Part shown: piece by piece, positions 35,228 to 44,458 of the stretch | Layout: every line of letters begins with the position of its first letter | Numbering within the stretch: the first letter of the stretch is position 1 | Notes under the pieces: generated by a model | Told to the model about the DNA's origin: nothing | Seen by the model: the letters and a program-made list of their open reading frames with translations, nothing else | Database searches by the model: none | Origin: GCA-2706205 sp964215955 | Lineage (GTDB): Bacteria; Bdellovibrionota; Bacteriovoracia; Bacteriovoracales; Bacteriovoracaceae | Assembly: GCA_964215955.1 (NCBI GenBank) | Contig: CAXPDR010000014.1 | Location: forward strand, 1 to 64,000 | Reading direction: 5' to 3' | DNA length: 64,000 nt | Program-made: the position numbers and the translations under genes

Positions 35228-35829
35228 CCCTCTAGCATTTTATCTAGATTTAAGATTTTGTAGTCTCTCCCTTCTTTGCAAATAATGGACTTGTTTTCCA
35301 ACTTTGTCATGACTCTTGTGACAGTTTCGTAAGTACTACATGAATATTCAGCAATTTCTTTTCTTGTCCAAACTTTTTTGGGATATTTGTGTTTTAAAAA
35401 CACGAGAGATTCTTTTATTCTTTTTTCTGCTGTTTTATCTTGAAGACCGGCAAGTCTTAATTCTGCACTTCCCACATCCTTTGCTAGACTTTTGGTAACC
35501 TGTTTAAGAAGTTCGGGGTTTTTTAGACAAATTTCGTTGCATTGTTCTGTGGTAATGACTTTTATAACAGAGGGAGAAAGTGCCATTGCACTTGCATGGT
35601 AGTCCTCTTCTGCGAAATAAGTCCTATGTCCGATAAGATTGTTTTCACCAAAAACTCTTAAAAAGGTTTCTTTTCCAGATTCTGAAAGATGAAAAAGACC
35701 AACGATTCCTTTAGTTAGAAAATATAATTCTTGAGGTGTTTCTCCTTCATGATAGAGAAAGTCACCACGGTTAAGGTGTATCTCTCTTGCTTTTTCTAAA
35801 TTTGGTTTAAGGCATTCAATTAAATCCAT
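35224..35829 (-). CDS. Crp/Fnr family transcriptional regulator
   Basis: A 201-residue regulator with a cyclic-nucleotide-binding fold (about 15-115: GDFLYHEGETPQELYFLTKG) and a C-terminal winged HTH (about 145-190). The recognition helix is STYETVTRVM; E-x-x-T-R corresponds to the E-x-x-S-R that reads TTGAT half-sites in FNR. There is no N-terminal iron-sulfur cysteine cluster, and cAMP-contact residues are not obvious, so the signal is unknown. It is one base downstream of the PDZ-thioredoxin gene and likely cotranscribed. Confidence 0.87.
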   Translation of the reverse strand: MDLIECLKPNLEKAREIHLNRGDFLYHEGETPQELYFLTKGIVGLFHLSESGKETFLRVFGENNLIGHRTYFAEEDYHASAMALSPSVIKVITTEQCNEICLKNPELLKQVTKSLAKDVGSAELRLAGLQDKTAEKRIKESLVFLKHKYPKKVWTRKEIAEYSCSTYETVTRVMTKLENKSIICKEGRDYKILNLDKMLEG

Positions 35830-35830
35830 T

Positions 35831-36619
35831 TTAATTTCCTAGTTCTATGGCCATTTGAAATACTTTTAATAGGTTTTCACCAGTTCCAATACTTATATGC
35901 TTAATTATATTGTTTTTGTCTAGGACAAAAAACATTGGTAGGGCCGGTACAAAATACTTATCATCAAGAGTAGAACCTTCATCATTAAGATATATTATTT
36001 CTTTATTAACTTTTGATTTATCTTTGTTTAAATATTTTTTTATTTTGATTGTTTTCTCTGTAGAAACGCTTATAAATTGAACCGATTTATGATGTTTTTT
36101 TACGAACTCATTGATAGCAGGATGTGCTTGTAAGCACGCTCCACACCATGTTGCCCAAAACTCAATAATTTTTGCCTTAGAGGTATCAAGTTTCCATTTC
36201 TTACTTGTAGACAAAGGATTGAGGTTTTTTAGATTTATTTTTGGGGCTTTTTCCTCTAAAAGGTTCCTTTTAGCAAGGTCTAGCATTCCAGGCATCGCCT
36301 CTAATTTTAAAACCACTTCCATTAGATTTTTTTTTCTTAAAAATTTAACCTTTACTGAGTGACCTACACCCTTAGATACAATGAGTTCTATTAGAGCTTC
36401 AGGAGTCATAACTTTGGTCTCATCAACTGAAACAACGATGTCTTGACTTTTTAACCCGGCTTTAAAAGCTGGAGTGCCTTCTACTGATTTCTTTATAAGG
36501 ACTCCTTGTTCATCAGGAGACTTTTCTATATGGACACCCATCCAAGGGCGTACTGATTTTTGAGCATAGGAGAAAGAAGATGAAAATAAAAAACTGAGTA
36601 AAATAATAAAATTAAACAT
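35831..36619 (-). CDS. Periplasmic PDZ-thioredoxin protein
   Basis: This 262-residue exported protein has a signal sequence, then a PDZ domain (about 20-105: GVHIEKSPDEQG, VEGTPAFKAGLKSQDIVVSV). A thioredoxin/TlpA-like domain follows (about 125-262) with the redox motif WCGAC and cis-proline PALPMFFV. The two-domain fusion suggests a substrate-guided thiol reductase or oxidase in the envelope, adjacent to the Crp/Fnr gene. Confidence 0.85.
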   Translation of the reverse strand: MFNFIILLSFLFSSSFSYAQKSVRPWMGVHIEKSPDEQGVLIKKSVEGTPAFKAGLKSQDIVVSVDETKVMTPEALIELIVSKGVGHSVKVKFLRKKNLMEVVLKLEAMPGMLDLAKRNLLEEKAPKINLKNLNPLSTSKKWKLDTSKAKIIEFWATWCGACLQAHPAINEFVKKHHKSVQFISVSTEKTIKIKKYLNKDKSKVNKEIIYLNDEGSTLDDKYFVPALPMFFVLDKNNIIKHISIGTGENLLKVFQMAIELGN

Positions 36620-36743
36620 TAAAATCCCTTTTTGTTTATAATATTATAACGTTTGCATTTTCATTCAGGCAATAACTGTCTCAAAACAAACTAGATGATT
36701 TTGAATTAATTTATGGGTAATATATGAAGACTTTGGAGATATA

Positions 36744-37094
36744 ATGGAAAATTTAATTGGTATCATAGATGATGAATTGGAAGTTCGAGATTTATTAAAT
36801 ACTTTAATTACAGAGACATTTGATGTCAACACTCAGTTGTTTGATAATTTAGATGAATTTCTAGAAAATGGAAAGATACATCAATACTCTCTTATTTTAT
36901 CGGATGTACATATGCCCTCAGGCTCAGGTCTGAGATTGAGTAGAGAATTAGAACAATTAAAAATGAATATTCCAGTAATTTATATTTCAGGATTTGTGGA
37001 TTTAATCCCTCCAAAAGAAGATATTATTATCTTAAGAAAACCTATTAATAATGATGAACTTTTCAAACATATAAAGTCTTATTTAAAGTTATAA
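36744..37094 (+). CDS. Single-domain response regulator
   Basis: A 116-residue receiver domain with no output domain. The acidic pair is in IIDDE, the phosphoacceptor aspartate in ILSDVHMPSGSG, the switch residue in YISGF, and the conserved lysine in LRKPI. It probably acts as a phosphotransfer intermediate. No histidine kinase is adjacent. It is followed by the PPK2 gene. Confidence 0.87.
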   Translation: MENLIGIIDDELEVRDLLNTLITETFDVNTQLFDNLDEFLENGKIHQYSLILSDVHMPSGSGLRLSRELEQLKMNIPVIYISGFVDLIPPKEDIIILRKPINNDELFKHIKSYLKL

Positions 37095-37176
37095 AATAAT
37101 AGGTAAGTTTAGCCTAAAGTTAAAATGATTTCGCCAATTTGTTATAATCAAACGAATTAGGAGAATTGGAAATCAA

Positions 37177-38094
37177 ATGCAATCGTTAGAAAACTCACAT
37201 CTATTAAAACAACTTAGAAAACTAGCTGAAGGAGACCTTACTGAAGTCTCTGAGGAGTTCAGTGTCCCTGAGCAAGTTTTAAAGACAGTCAGAAATTCCA
37301 ATAGAGAAGAAATCATTTCCAAGAATTATCCTTATGATATGAAAATTAAAAGGTCTGCTTACGAGCAAGAAAAGAAAATCCTTCAAATTGAAATGGTTAA
37401 ACTGCAAAACTGGGTCAAGAAAACTGGCTCAAAAATTATCATGGTTTTCGAGGGAAGAGATGCTGCTGGTAAAGGTGGAGCAATTAAGAGATTTACAGAG
37501 CATATGAATCCTAGGGGAGCTAGAGTTGTGGCCCTAAACAAACCAACCCAAACAGAGCAAGGGCAATGGTACTTTCAAAGATATATAAACCATTTTCCTA
37601 CTGAAGGAGAGATCGTTTTATTCGATAGGTCTTGGTATAATAGAGCCGGTGTCGAACGAGTTATGGGTTTTTGCACTGACGAGGAATATAATACTTTTTT
37701 TAATCAGGTTACAGAATTTGAAAAAATGATTATTAATAGTGGTGTTCATTTGTTTAAGTTTTGGTTCTCAGTTAGTAGAGAAGAACAAATAAGAAGGTTT
37801 ATTGCAAGATCAACCGATCCTCTTAAACAGTGGAAACTAAGTCCCATGGATGTAGCATCCCTTGGGAAATGGCATGCCTATACAGAAGCGAAAAGAATTA
37901 TGTTTGAAAGGACAGATATTGACGAGTCACCCTGGGTCATCGTTAAATCAGATGATAAAAAAAGATCGAGATTAAATGCTATGAAGCATGTTCTTAATGC
38001 TCTGGAATATGAAAATAAAAATGAAGATATAATTAAATCCGTGGATCGAAATTTATTAGGTCGATATAAAGATTTTTCAAATCAAAAAGAGTAG
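37177..38094 (+). CDS. ppk2: Polyphosphate kinase 2
   Basis: A 305-residue PPK2 enzyme that interconverts polyphosphate with ADP/GDP. The Walker A loop is FEGRDAAGKGGAIKRF (about residues 90-105). The lid/base motifs GQWYFQRYINHFPTEGE and FDRSWYNRAGVERVMGF, plus a late arginine-rich FIARSTDPLKQWKLSPMD, are all present. Length matches single-domain class I. GGAG lies further upstream than usual. Confidence 0.92.
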   Translation: MQSLENSHLLKQLRKLAEGDLTEVSEEFSVPEQVLKTVRNSNREEIISKNYPYDMKIKRSAYEQEKKILQIEMVKLQNWVKKTGSKIIMVFEGRDAAGKGGAIKRFTEHMNPRGARVVALNKPTQTEQGQWYFQRYINHFPTEGEIVLFDRSWYNRAGVERVMGFCTDEEYNTFFNQVTEFEKMIINSGVHLFKFWFSVSREEQIRRFIARSTDPLKQWKLSPMDVASLGKWHAYTEAKRIMFERTDIDESPWVIVKSDDKKRSRLNAMKHVLNALEYENKNEDIIKSVDRNLLGRYKDFSNQKE

Positions 38095-38165
38095 AGGCTT
38101 TTTCGTTTAGATTTTGTCTATGTTGTTAAGCTATTTAAATAGGAAATCAAAGGTAAAATACTAAT

Positions 38166-38684
38166 ATGAAAATTGGAGTCATTTGTATTATTATGAGCCT
38201 TTTAACAAGTTGTAGCACAAAGAGGTCCTTTGAGATTTCCCAGCAAGTGGACATCGATAGATTCGTAAAAAAATGGTATGTCATTGCTGGTAGATTTACT
38301 ATATTTGAAGAAGGTGCTCATAATCCTGTTGAGCTTTACACTTGGTCCAAAAATAAAGATAGAATTGATATTGATTTTAGTTTTTTAAAAGATTCATTCG
38401 ATGGTGAAAAGAAAACTATTGAACAAAAGGCTTGGATTTTCGATAAAAAATCAAATGCTCACTGGAAAGTTAGACCAATTTGGCCATTAAAATTAGACTA
38501 TTATATCATCGCTCATGATGAAAAATACTCATGGAGTGCTGTAGGGGTAAATAATCAAAAGTATCTTTGGATTATGGCAGAGGAATGGAAAATGTCAGAT
38601 GAGAAACTTCAAAATATCATTTCCATAGTTAAGCAGAAGGGTTACTCGATTGAAGGCATACAAAGAGCGCCTCAAAACTGGTAA
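38166..38684 (+). CDS. Lipocalin-type lipoprotein
   Basis: A 172-residue lipoprotein with lipobox LLTSC. The lipocalin core has the opening KKWYVIAGR strand (normally GxWY), a central YTWSKNKDRIDIDF strand and the closing YLWIMAEEWKMSDE. It resembles outer-membrane Blc, which handles lipids. The 239 bases to the next gene hold only AT-rich leader with a TATAAT near 38895 and an AGGAGG site. Confidence 0.8.
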   Translation: MKIGVICIIMSLLTSCSTKRSFEISQQVDIDRFVKKWYVIAGRFTIFEEGAHNPVELYTWSKNKDRIDIDFSFLKDSFDGEKKTIEQKAWIFDKKSNAHWKVRPIWPLKLDYYIIAHDEKYSWSAVGVNNQKYLWIMAEEWKMSDEKLQNIISIVKQKGYSIEGIQRAPQNW

Positions 38685-38923
38685 AATATAAAAGGCCAAT
38701 ATCTCTGGCAAAATCATCAATTTTAAAAATTTTCTGTAAAATCTGGCTCAAATAAATAAAATAAATTTACTTAAGTCATGTGGTCTGATTCAGTTTTTAT
38801 TTCGTAATTTCAAAAGTTTACATGCTAATTTCTATGATTTAGAATAAACTTAATTTTTCTTAATTTTATTTCTTAAGAAATGTTAATGTTTAGATATAAT
38901 TCTTGTTATAGGAGGAATTATTT

Positions 38924-39289
38924 ATGAGACAACCCATTGTATTGGTCATTGAAGATACAAATGATATTGCAGAATTATTAGGTGAGTCACTTAAGAATGA
39001 CGATAAAAAAGTCATTTATGCGGCAAATTTAACTGAGGCACTTTTTAAATTAGGAAATCAAAAATTTGACTGTATAGTGAGCGATATAATGTTAGAGGCA
39101 TCCAATGTTGAGCCTGTACTTAAAGAGCTTAATAAAAAAGATGCACTTAATTATAAGACTCCAGTTCTTCTACATTCAGCTTATATTACACACGATATTA
39201 TTGACCGAAATAAGGGCGTTATAAAAGGAGCATTTGTAAAGCCGACAAGCTTCGAGATTCTTCTTAAAAGATTAAACTCTGTAATATAG
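38924..39289 (+). CDS. Single-domain response regulator
   Basis: A 121-residue receiver-like domain. Acidic residues are in IEDTND, the phosphoacceptor aspartate in IVSDIMLE, and the conserved lysine in FVKPT. There is no output domain and no adjacent kinase. A strong AGGAGG precedes the ATG. It converges with the YebC gene with a gap of 2 bases. Confidence 0.85.
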   Translation: MRQPIVLVIEDTNDIAELLGESLKNDDKKVIYAANLTEALFKLGNQKFDCIVSDIMLEASNVEPVLKELNKKDALNYKTPVLLHSAYITHDIIDRNKGVIKGAFVKPTSFEILLKRLNSVI

Positions 39290-39291
39290 TT

Positions 39292-40011
39292 CTACTGCTC
39301 AGTGTCTTCTAAATTGTGATAGACTTGGACAATGTCTTCATCATTTTCAAGTAAGTCAATAAGCTTTTCTAACTGAGAAAGAGCTTCTTCATCAACTGAT
39401 TTAAAATTATTTGGAAGTTGCTGGAGACCAGCTTCCTCAGGTGTAATATTAAGTTCTTGTAATTTATTTTGGATCTGGCCAAATACTTCCATTGGGCCAA
39501 TGACTTCAAACATGCCATCTTCAAGCTCTATATCTTCCGCTCCTGCGTCTATCATTTCAAGAGTGAAGTCGTCTTCAACAAGTTCACCTTGTGGAATCGT
39601 AAAAACCGCTTTTCTATCGAAGATAAATTGAAGTGATCCTGCTTTTCCTAGGGAGCCACCCGTTTTATTGAAATAGTTTCTTACATTGGCTACAGTTCTT
39701 GTGACATTATTAGTAGAGGCTTCAACAAATACTGCGACTCCTCCTGCACCATAACCTTCATAGGCGATGTCTTCATAGCCTGCACCATCACCACCTAGAC
39801 CTCTTTTTATGGCACGGTCTACATTGTCCTTAGGCACATTAAACTTTTTACATCTATCAAGAGCAACTTTTAAAAGAAAGTTCGTTTCAGGATCACCACC
39901 ACCATTTTTTACAGCAGATGCTACATCATGAAGTGCTTTTGTATAAACCTGACTTTTAGCTTTATCTGCAGCACCTTTCTTAGCTGCGATCTTAGCAGAC
40001 TTTCTTCCCAT
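39292..40011 (-). CDS. yebC: YebC/PmpR-family translation/transcription factor
   Basis: About 239 residues. The start MGRKSAKIAAKKGAADKAK and VALDRCKKFNVPKDNVDRAI are typical of YebC; the acidic third domain has LVEDDFTLEMIDAGAEDIEL. Members help ribosomes at proline-rich stretches or act on promoters. The upstream extension to 40056 lacks conservation, so the ATG at 40011 is used. Confidence 0.93.
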   Translation of the reverse strand: MGRKSAKIAAKKGAADKAKSQVYTKALHDVASAVKNGGGDPETNFLLKVALDRCKKFNVPKDNVDRAIKRGLGGDGAGYEDIAYEGYGAGGVAVFVEASTNNVTRTVANVRNYFNKTGGSLGKAGSLQFIFDRKAVFTIPQGELVEDDFTLEMIDAGAEDIELEDGMFEVIGPMEVFGQIQNKLQELNITPEEAGLQQLPNNFKSVDEEALSQLEKLIDLLENDEDIVQVYHNLEDTEQ

Positions 40012-40110
40012 TAGTTTTCCCTTTTTTTTGTTAAAGTTTGTTTTTAAATTTAGCAAAAAATTTGTCTAAATCCAATTCCTAATTTCGTTTTAACCTTATT
40101 GTGCGTAGGG

Positions 40111-40168
40111 TTACCTTGACTTAAAACCTGATTAGGATCATGTTCATTTAAGGTTGAGATCAAGGTAA
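40111..40168 (+). promoter_or_regulatory. Long inverted repeat in transglutaminase leader
   Basis: TTACCTTGA (40111-40119) pairs with TCAAGGTAA (40160-40168), and inside it AACCT (40125-40129) can pair with AGGTT (40151-40155). AAGGAGG follows directly at 40170-40176. The nested stems could regulate access to that ribosome-binding site. Confidence 0.4.
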
Positions 40169-40181
40169 TAAGGAGGCGCAA

Positions 40182-40214
40182 TTGATAAAAACTTCCCAAG
40201 CGAGGGACATATGA
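40182..40214 (+). CDS. Possible 10-residue leader peptide
   Basis: AAGGAGG (40170-40176) is followed after 5 bases by TTG, which opens a 10-codon frame, (M)IKTSQARDI, then TGA. That stop overlaps the ATG of the transglutaminase-like gene (ATATGA). Ribosome coupling is plausible. Alternatively the strong site serves an ATT at 40181 in the main frame, extending that protein by 10 residues. Confidence 0.35.
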   Translation: MIKTSQARDI

Positions 40215-41668
40215 AAAAAGTTTTTTTATTTTTACTGGTAAGTATTATCCATCAAGCGGGCATGGCCAGTATTGACTCTGAACTGGACGCCTTCTTTAAA
40301 AATCCAGATAAGTACTATTCTGAGCAAAGAAATACACTTAGTGGAAATGGAAGAGTTTCAATTTTAAAATCTCAAAGACAAGCATGGATAAATTCTCTGG
40401 TTAGGGGAAAATCTGCTCCAAGAAGAAATGATCTTGTTGATAATTTACTTCCAGGTTTTAGATTAGTTAAAAACCTAAAGGAGATGGAGGATCAAGATCT
40501 ATTCAAGGCAAGTTTAGAACAGATTCCATGGTCTGATGATTATTGGCCAATATATAAGGGTGTTATTGCTGCAAGATATGCAGACAATGAATTTTACTAT
40601 TTGGAAGGATGGAAAGGTGCCCGAAGCTATGTCTTAGAAAATCCGGCTATGGGAATAGTCGCCAGTGGAGATGCTGAAAAAATCGCTTTATTATCTCCTG
40701 CTGAAAAGTTTGATCTTTTAATTGGAGATTCAAATTTTTCGCTTACTAAAAGTATGTGGAAGCAAGGAGAGTATTATTATAATAATTCTGAAGATGGATC
40801 TATTGAAACATGGATGGGGATTTGCCACGGCTGGGCTCCTGCCAGCTATATGGTACCAAGGCCAAGACAGGCCATTGAGGTTATGGCCGCAGACAACAGG
40901 ACAAAAGTTAAATTCTTTCCAAGTGACTTAAAGGCATTAGCTTCATTATTGTGGTCTTCTGCTAAATTTAATACTCATTTTATTGGTGGAAGATGCAATC
41001 AAGCTGGACCAAGTATGGATGATCGTCATCTAAGTGATTGTCTAGACAATAACGCTGCTAGTTTTCACCTCAGTTTAATTAACGCTATTGGTGTAATTAA
41101 AAAAAGTTTTGTCATGGATGTGACTTATGATTATGAGGTTTGGAATCAGCCTGTCATATCTTATGAATATAAGTATTTTAATCCTTTGACTCAAGAAAGA
41201 ACTTATAAATTAGATAAAGCTAAAGTTAGACCGGCAGAGTATCAAGAAGATAGATTTAAAAAATATAGGGCCTCAAATACTAGCTATATTGTTGGGATAG
41301 CATTAGAAGTGAGCTATGGAGTTGAAACAAGTCCGACTCACAATGAGTATGATAGTGAAGATATGGATGAGTATAATACAGCTTATTATATCTACGATTT
41401 GGAGCTGGATAACAACGGCAAAATTGTTGGAGGTGAATGGCATAATACATATCATCCTGACTTTTTGTGGACTCCAGACTATAGTACAAAAGCACTAGCT
41501 TCTGAAGATTACTATCTTATGAGTAAGCCTGCATGGAATGGAACTAAGGCATTACCATCAAACATAAAGCGGCTAGGGAATAGGGCCGCCCAAAGAGGTA
41601 TACCTTTGGCATATATTGTTAATAGTTTAATTAATTTATCAAATTCACTTGGAGAGAGATATGAGTAA
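40211..41668 (+). CDS. Secreted transglutaminase-elicitor-like enzyme (M81-like)
   Basis: A 485-residue exported protein with signal MKKVFLFLLVSIIHQAG. The catalytic region resembles the Phytophthora GP42 transglutaminase elicitor family (PF16683, MEROPS M81-like): WMGICHGWAPAS carries the candidate catalytic cysteine, and GGEWHNTYHPDFLWTP the histidine. Cysteines and GGRCNQAG, LSDCLDNNAAS suggest disulfides. Activity as protein cross-linker or peptidase is inferred. It is followed by an overlapping secreted partner gene. Confidence 0.65.
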   Translation: MKKVFLFLLVSIIHQAGMASIDSELDAFFKNPDKYYSEQRNTLSGNGRVSILKSQRQAWINSLVRGKSAPRRNDLVDNLLPGFRLVKNLKEMEDQDLFKASLEQIPWSDDYWPIYKGVIAARYADNEFYYLEGWKGARSYVLENPAMGIVASGDAEKIALLSPAEKFDLLIGDSNFSLTKSMWKQGEYYYNNSEDGSIETWMGICHGWAPASYMVPRPRQAIEVMAADNRTKVKFFPSDLKALASLLWSSAKFNTHFIGGRCNQAGPSMDDRHLSDCLDNNAASFHLSLINAIGVIKKSFVMDVTYDYEVWNQPVISYEYKYFNPLTQERTYKLDKAKVRPAEYQEDRFKKYRASNTSYIVGIALEVSYGVETSPTHNEYDSEDMDEYNTAYYIYDLELDNNGKIVGGEWHNTYHPDFLWTPDYSTKALASEDYYLMSKPAWNGTKALPSNIKRLGNRAAQRGIPLAYIVNSLINLSNSLGERYE

Positions 41669-42425
41669 AACAGCGTATTTGTTATTGGGAGTACTGTTAA
41701 GTGCATCTAGTTTTGGAGGAGTTGAGCCTTATAAGCTTGAAAAACTCTTTGCTATTAAAAAAGGTTATGACTCAAATGATAATGTCGAAATCGTGGCGTT
41801 GGCTAAGTTACCAAATCATTGTTTTCGAGCTCATTCTTATCAACTTAAAAAACTTTCAGATTTTGAATATATGTTAAAGTTTGATGTAAAGAAAAAAGAG
41901 ATAACACCTTGTGAGAATGTACAAATAAATGATTTCTCAACACCTTTATATTATACAAAAAGTATTGATTTAGGTCAGCTAAATAAAGGTGAATACAATG
42001 TTTATTATGAATCCTTCTCAGAGGTACCAAAGAAAGTTTCATTTACTGTGGATGCTGCTATGACAAGTGGAGTTGACGATATAGAGTACGCGCCGGTTAC
42101 TAATGCATTCATTCCCGAGCTCGTTAGTTTAAATGAAAGTCCAATGATTATTTTGTCAGGTATTTTTTATTCTAGTTGCCACGCCCTTGATCACGAAAAT
42201 ATTGAGGTTTCCAAGCAAGATGATGTCTTTGTTATAATACCAAAAATAAAGTTCTTGAGAAATCAATCTTGTACTCAAAATCAAAGACTACTTGAAGGTT
42301 TTGTTAATTTAGGTCCAATAGCTAAGCCTGGTACTTATTTAGTTCATGTGAGATCTCAAAGTGGAATAAGTGTCAATAAAGTGTTTCATGTTAAAAAGAC
42401 GGACTTTAATCCTCAAGGCAGGTAA
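41661..42425 (+). CDS. Secreted hypothetical protein
   Basis: A 254-residue protein with a signal peptide (MSKTAYLLLGVLLSASSFGG). It has repeated beta-strand patterns and several cysteines, with no family I recognise. The start at 41661 has GGAGAGAG upstream and overlaps the end of the transglutaminase-like gene by 8 bases, so the pair is co-translated; it may be a cofactor or inhibitor. Confidence 0.6.
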   Translation: MSKTAYLLLGVLLSASSFGGVEPYKLEKLFAIKKGYDSNDNVEIVALAKLPNHCFRAHSYQLKKLSDFEYMLKFDVKKKEITPCENVQINDFSTPLYYTKSIDLGQLNKGEYNVYYESFSEVPKKVSFTVDAAMTSGVDDIEYAPVTNAFIPELVSLNESPMIILSGIFYSSCHALDHENIEVSKQDDVFVIIPKIKFLRNQSCTQNQRLLEGFVNLGPIAKPGTYLVHVRSQSGISVNKVFHVKKTDFNPQGR

Positions 42426-42435
42426 ACTACTACTT

Positions 42436-42453
42436 TGTTTAGCATATGTTCAT
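42436..42453 (+). promoter_or_regulatory. Candidate CarH-like direct repeats upstream of DUF2878-SDR
   Basis: TGTTTAG (42436-42442) and TGTTCAT (42447-42453) start 11 bases apart. A TATAAT box follows at 42487-42492, and another TGTTTAA lies at 42474. Spacing matches the better pair at 44440. The second copy is degenerate. Confidence 0.35.
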
Positions 42454-42509
42454 TAATTAAATTTATAGGGTCATGTTTAATTAGGTTATAATAACTAAAA
42501 TGGAGAAAC

Positions 42510-43907
42510 ATGGCCCTTTTATTTAAAATTCTTTTTCTACAGTTATTCTGGTTTATCTGTGTGATATATGGACCAGAATTTCAAAATCTCATTTTTTTAG
42601 GTTCAATTTTTATTGTTATCGCAAATTGGTTTCTTTTCAAACCTAATTTAACTAAGTCCCATTATATTTTCTTTATTGTATTTAGCTTTGCAAGTGCTTT
42701 ATTCATTGATTGGGTTCCTCTAAAACTTAATCTCGTTGACTATAATCAAGATTCTTTTCCCTTGTGGTTAAGTTCAATGTACATTCTTTTTGTCGCGTAT
42801 TATGGTGATATCTTTAATAAATTTTCAAAATGGAAGTCCCATTTTCTTTTTGCAATTGGTTTCGTCGGTGGTTGCGCTGCTTATTACTCAGGTGGAAAAC
42901 TTGCCGGTCTTAGTTATTATTCTAAGACTGAATATTTTGGATATATAGGGTTATGTTGGGGAACTTTTTTCTGGGTGAGTATGAGAATATTTTATGATGG
43001 GTTTATATGGAATAAAATTTTAGATGCTAGCATTGTTTACAGCTTTGATAAAACAGGGTTTGATCGTCATAAGAAAACATTTCAGAATGAAGCTTTAGAA
43101 GCTCAAGGTAAATATCTTATTACTGGAGGAACTTCTGGAATTGGTTTAGCTTGTGCTTTAGGATTAAAGAAATATGGGGCAGAGGTTTTTGTCACCGGAA
43201 GAAATAAACAAAAAGGAGATGAAGTTAGTTCAGCGAATAATCTTCTTTTCTTTCAATTAGATATGGAAGATTGGGATCATATAAATTACTTTGTTAAAAG
43301 TTTTGAGGGAGAATTAAAAGGTCTTGTTCTTAATGCGGGTGGTATGCCTGAAAATTTTCAAACTAATAAATATGGGGTTGAATCCCAGATGGCTTCTCAG
43401 TTTTTTGGTCACTATTTACTTTTAAAAGAATTTCACCAACAAGGAAAACTGGCTAAAGGAGCAAGAGTCGTGTGGGTTAGCTCCGGGGGCATGTATTTGA
43501 AAAATCTAGACCTAAATGTCATATTTTTAAATGATAAATACGACAAGGTTGCCACCTATGCGAATGTAAAAAGAATGCAGGTTACATATCTTAAAGATCT
43601 CAAACATGAGTTTTCAGATTTGGATATTGTAGGCATGCACCCTGGTTGGGTTGATACTCCTGGTTTAAGAGAGGCCATCACAGACTTTTTTGAAAAAATG
43701 AAAAATGTTCTTAGATCCCCTCATGAAGGAGCTGATACGATTGTATGGCTTTTATTAACAAAGAAGTATATCAGAAGTGGTGGGTTTTATTTTGATCGAA
43801 AACTTGTGTCCACTCATTATTTTCCTCACACGTTAGTTTCTGAGTTTAAACGAAAAAAGCTTAGAGTAAAAACCAAAGAGATAATTTCCCAGGGCGAGAA
43901 TAGTTAA
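42510..43907 (+). CDS. DUF2878-SDR fusion (DHRS12-like)
   Basis: A 465-residue fusion. The first 170 residues are a DUF2878-like membrane domain with about five helices (LQLFWFICVIYG, IANWFLF, WVPLKLNLVDY). The C-terminal SDR begins at KYLITGGTSGIG, has LNAGG, a serine in VSSGGMY and the catalytic YANVKRMQ. It resembles DHRS12-like reductases. These two domains are usually separate genes in photoprotection clusters. TATAAT at 42487-42492 and GGAG precede the ATG. It converges with the chalcone-isomerase-like gene by 4 bases. Confidence 0.78.
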   Translation: MALLFKILFLQLFWFICVIYGPEFQNLIFLGSIFIVIANWFLFKPNLTKSHYIFFIVFSFASALFIDWVPLKLNLVDYNQDSFPLWLSSMYILFVAYYGDIFNKFSKWKSHFLFAIGFVGGCAAYYSGGKLAGLSYYSKTEYFGYIGLCWGTFFWVSMRIFYDGFIWNKILDASIVYSFDKTGFDRHKKTFQNEALEAQGKYLITGGTSGIGLACALGLKKYGAEVFVTGRNKQKGDEVSSANNLLFFQLDMEDWDHINYFVKSFEGELKGLVLNAGGMPENFQTNKYGVESQMASQFFGHYLLLKEFHQQGKLAKGARVVWVSSGGMYLKNLDLNVIFLNDKYDKVATYANVKRMQVTYLKDLKHEFSDLDIVGMHPGWVDTPGLREAITDFFEKMKNVLRSPHEGADTIVWLLLTKKYIRSGGFYFDRKLVSTHYFPHTLVSEFKRKKLRVKTKEIISQGENS

Positions 43908-44389
43908 TAAGAATTTCCAAGAAGTTTTTTCTTTAAGTCCTCATCCACAGGTATTTCTCCAAGCCATGGATAAAATGACATCTTGTAAATATCTTTATCG
44001 ATAATCTTTGCTATTACCTTTTCATTCTTCAAGAGAATAACCTCAAAATTTTTATCTCTTAAGATCGTAAATTTGTCTTTTTCTTTTAATTCAATCGTGT
44101 GGTCCAATAACCATTGAAACTTTTCTTTGAGCTCTGGTCTTTTTTCAAGAAGTGGCTCCATACCTTTCTCCCAACCCAGAATGGAGTGTTCTTTTTTTAT
44201 ATCTCTTTGATAAACTAGCTCCAGTTTTTCTTGTCCCTTTGAATTTTTATAATAGCTTATTTCATAGATATCTATTTTAAATATACTAAACTCCAACATG
44301 GCCTTTCCAATTAATTTCATTGAACCTTGTGGGGTGGCCATAGACAATTTTGGGTTTATCAATATTAGTACCAATAAAATGGTTTTCAT
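43904..44389 (-). CDS. Chalcone-isomerase-like exported protein (CHI-like)
   Basis: A 161-residue protein with signal MKTILLVLILINPKLSMA. The pattern is that of PF16036: LIGKAMLEFSIFKIDIYEISYY, a central KLELVYQRDIK and a final FYPWLGEIPVDEDLKKKLLG. The family has no proven chalcone chemistry in bacteria and occurs in light- and singlet-oxygen-linked clusters. Its promoter (TATAAT, 44426-44421) carries direct repeats over the -35. Confidence 0.75.
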   Translation of the reverse strand: MKTILLVLILINPKLSMATPQGSMKLIGKAMLEFSIFKIDIYEISYYKNSKGQEKLELVYQRDIKKEHSILGWEKGMEPLLEKRPELKEKFQWLLDHTIELKEKDKFTILRDKNFEVILLKNEKVIAKIIDKDIYKMSFYPWLGEIPVDEDLKKKLLGNSY

Positions 44390-44420
44390 ATAATCTCCTG
44401 AATTTATTAAAATAAGTAAT

Positions 44421-44458
44421 ATTATAACCTATATCTACTTGTTTAAGATCTGTTTAAG
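44421..44458 (-). promoter_or_regulatory. Promoter with CarH-like 11-bp direct repeats
   Basis: On the minus strand, TATAAT lies at 44426-44421. Upstream, TGTTTAAG occurs at 44440-44447 and again at 44451-44458 (plus-strand reading), exactly 11 bases apart. The first copy overlaps the -35 position. An inverted TTAAACAA follows at 44466-44473. Thermus CarH binds 11-bp direct repeats over a -35, which this arrangement mimics. It lies between the CHI-like gene and the first MerR-B12 gene. Confidence 0.5.
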
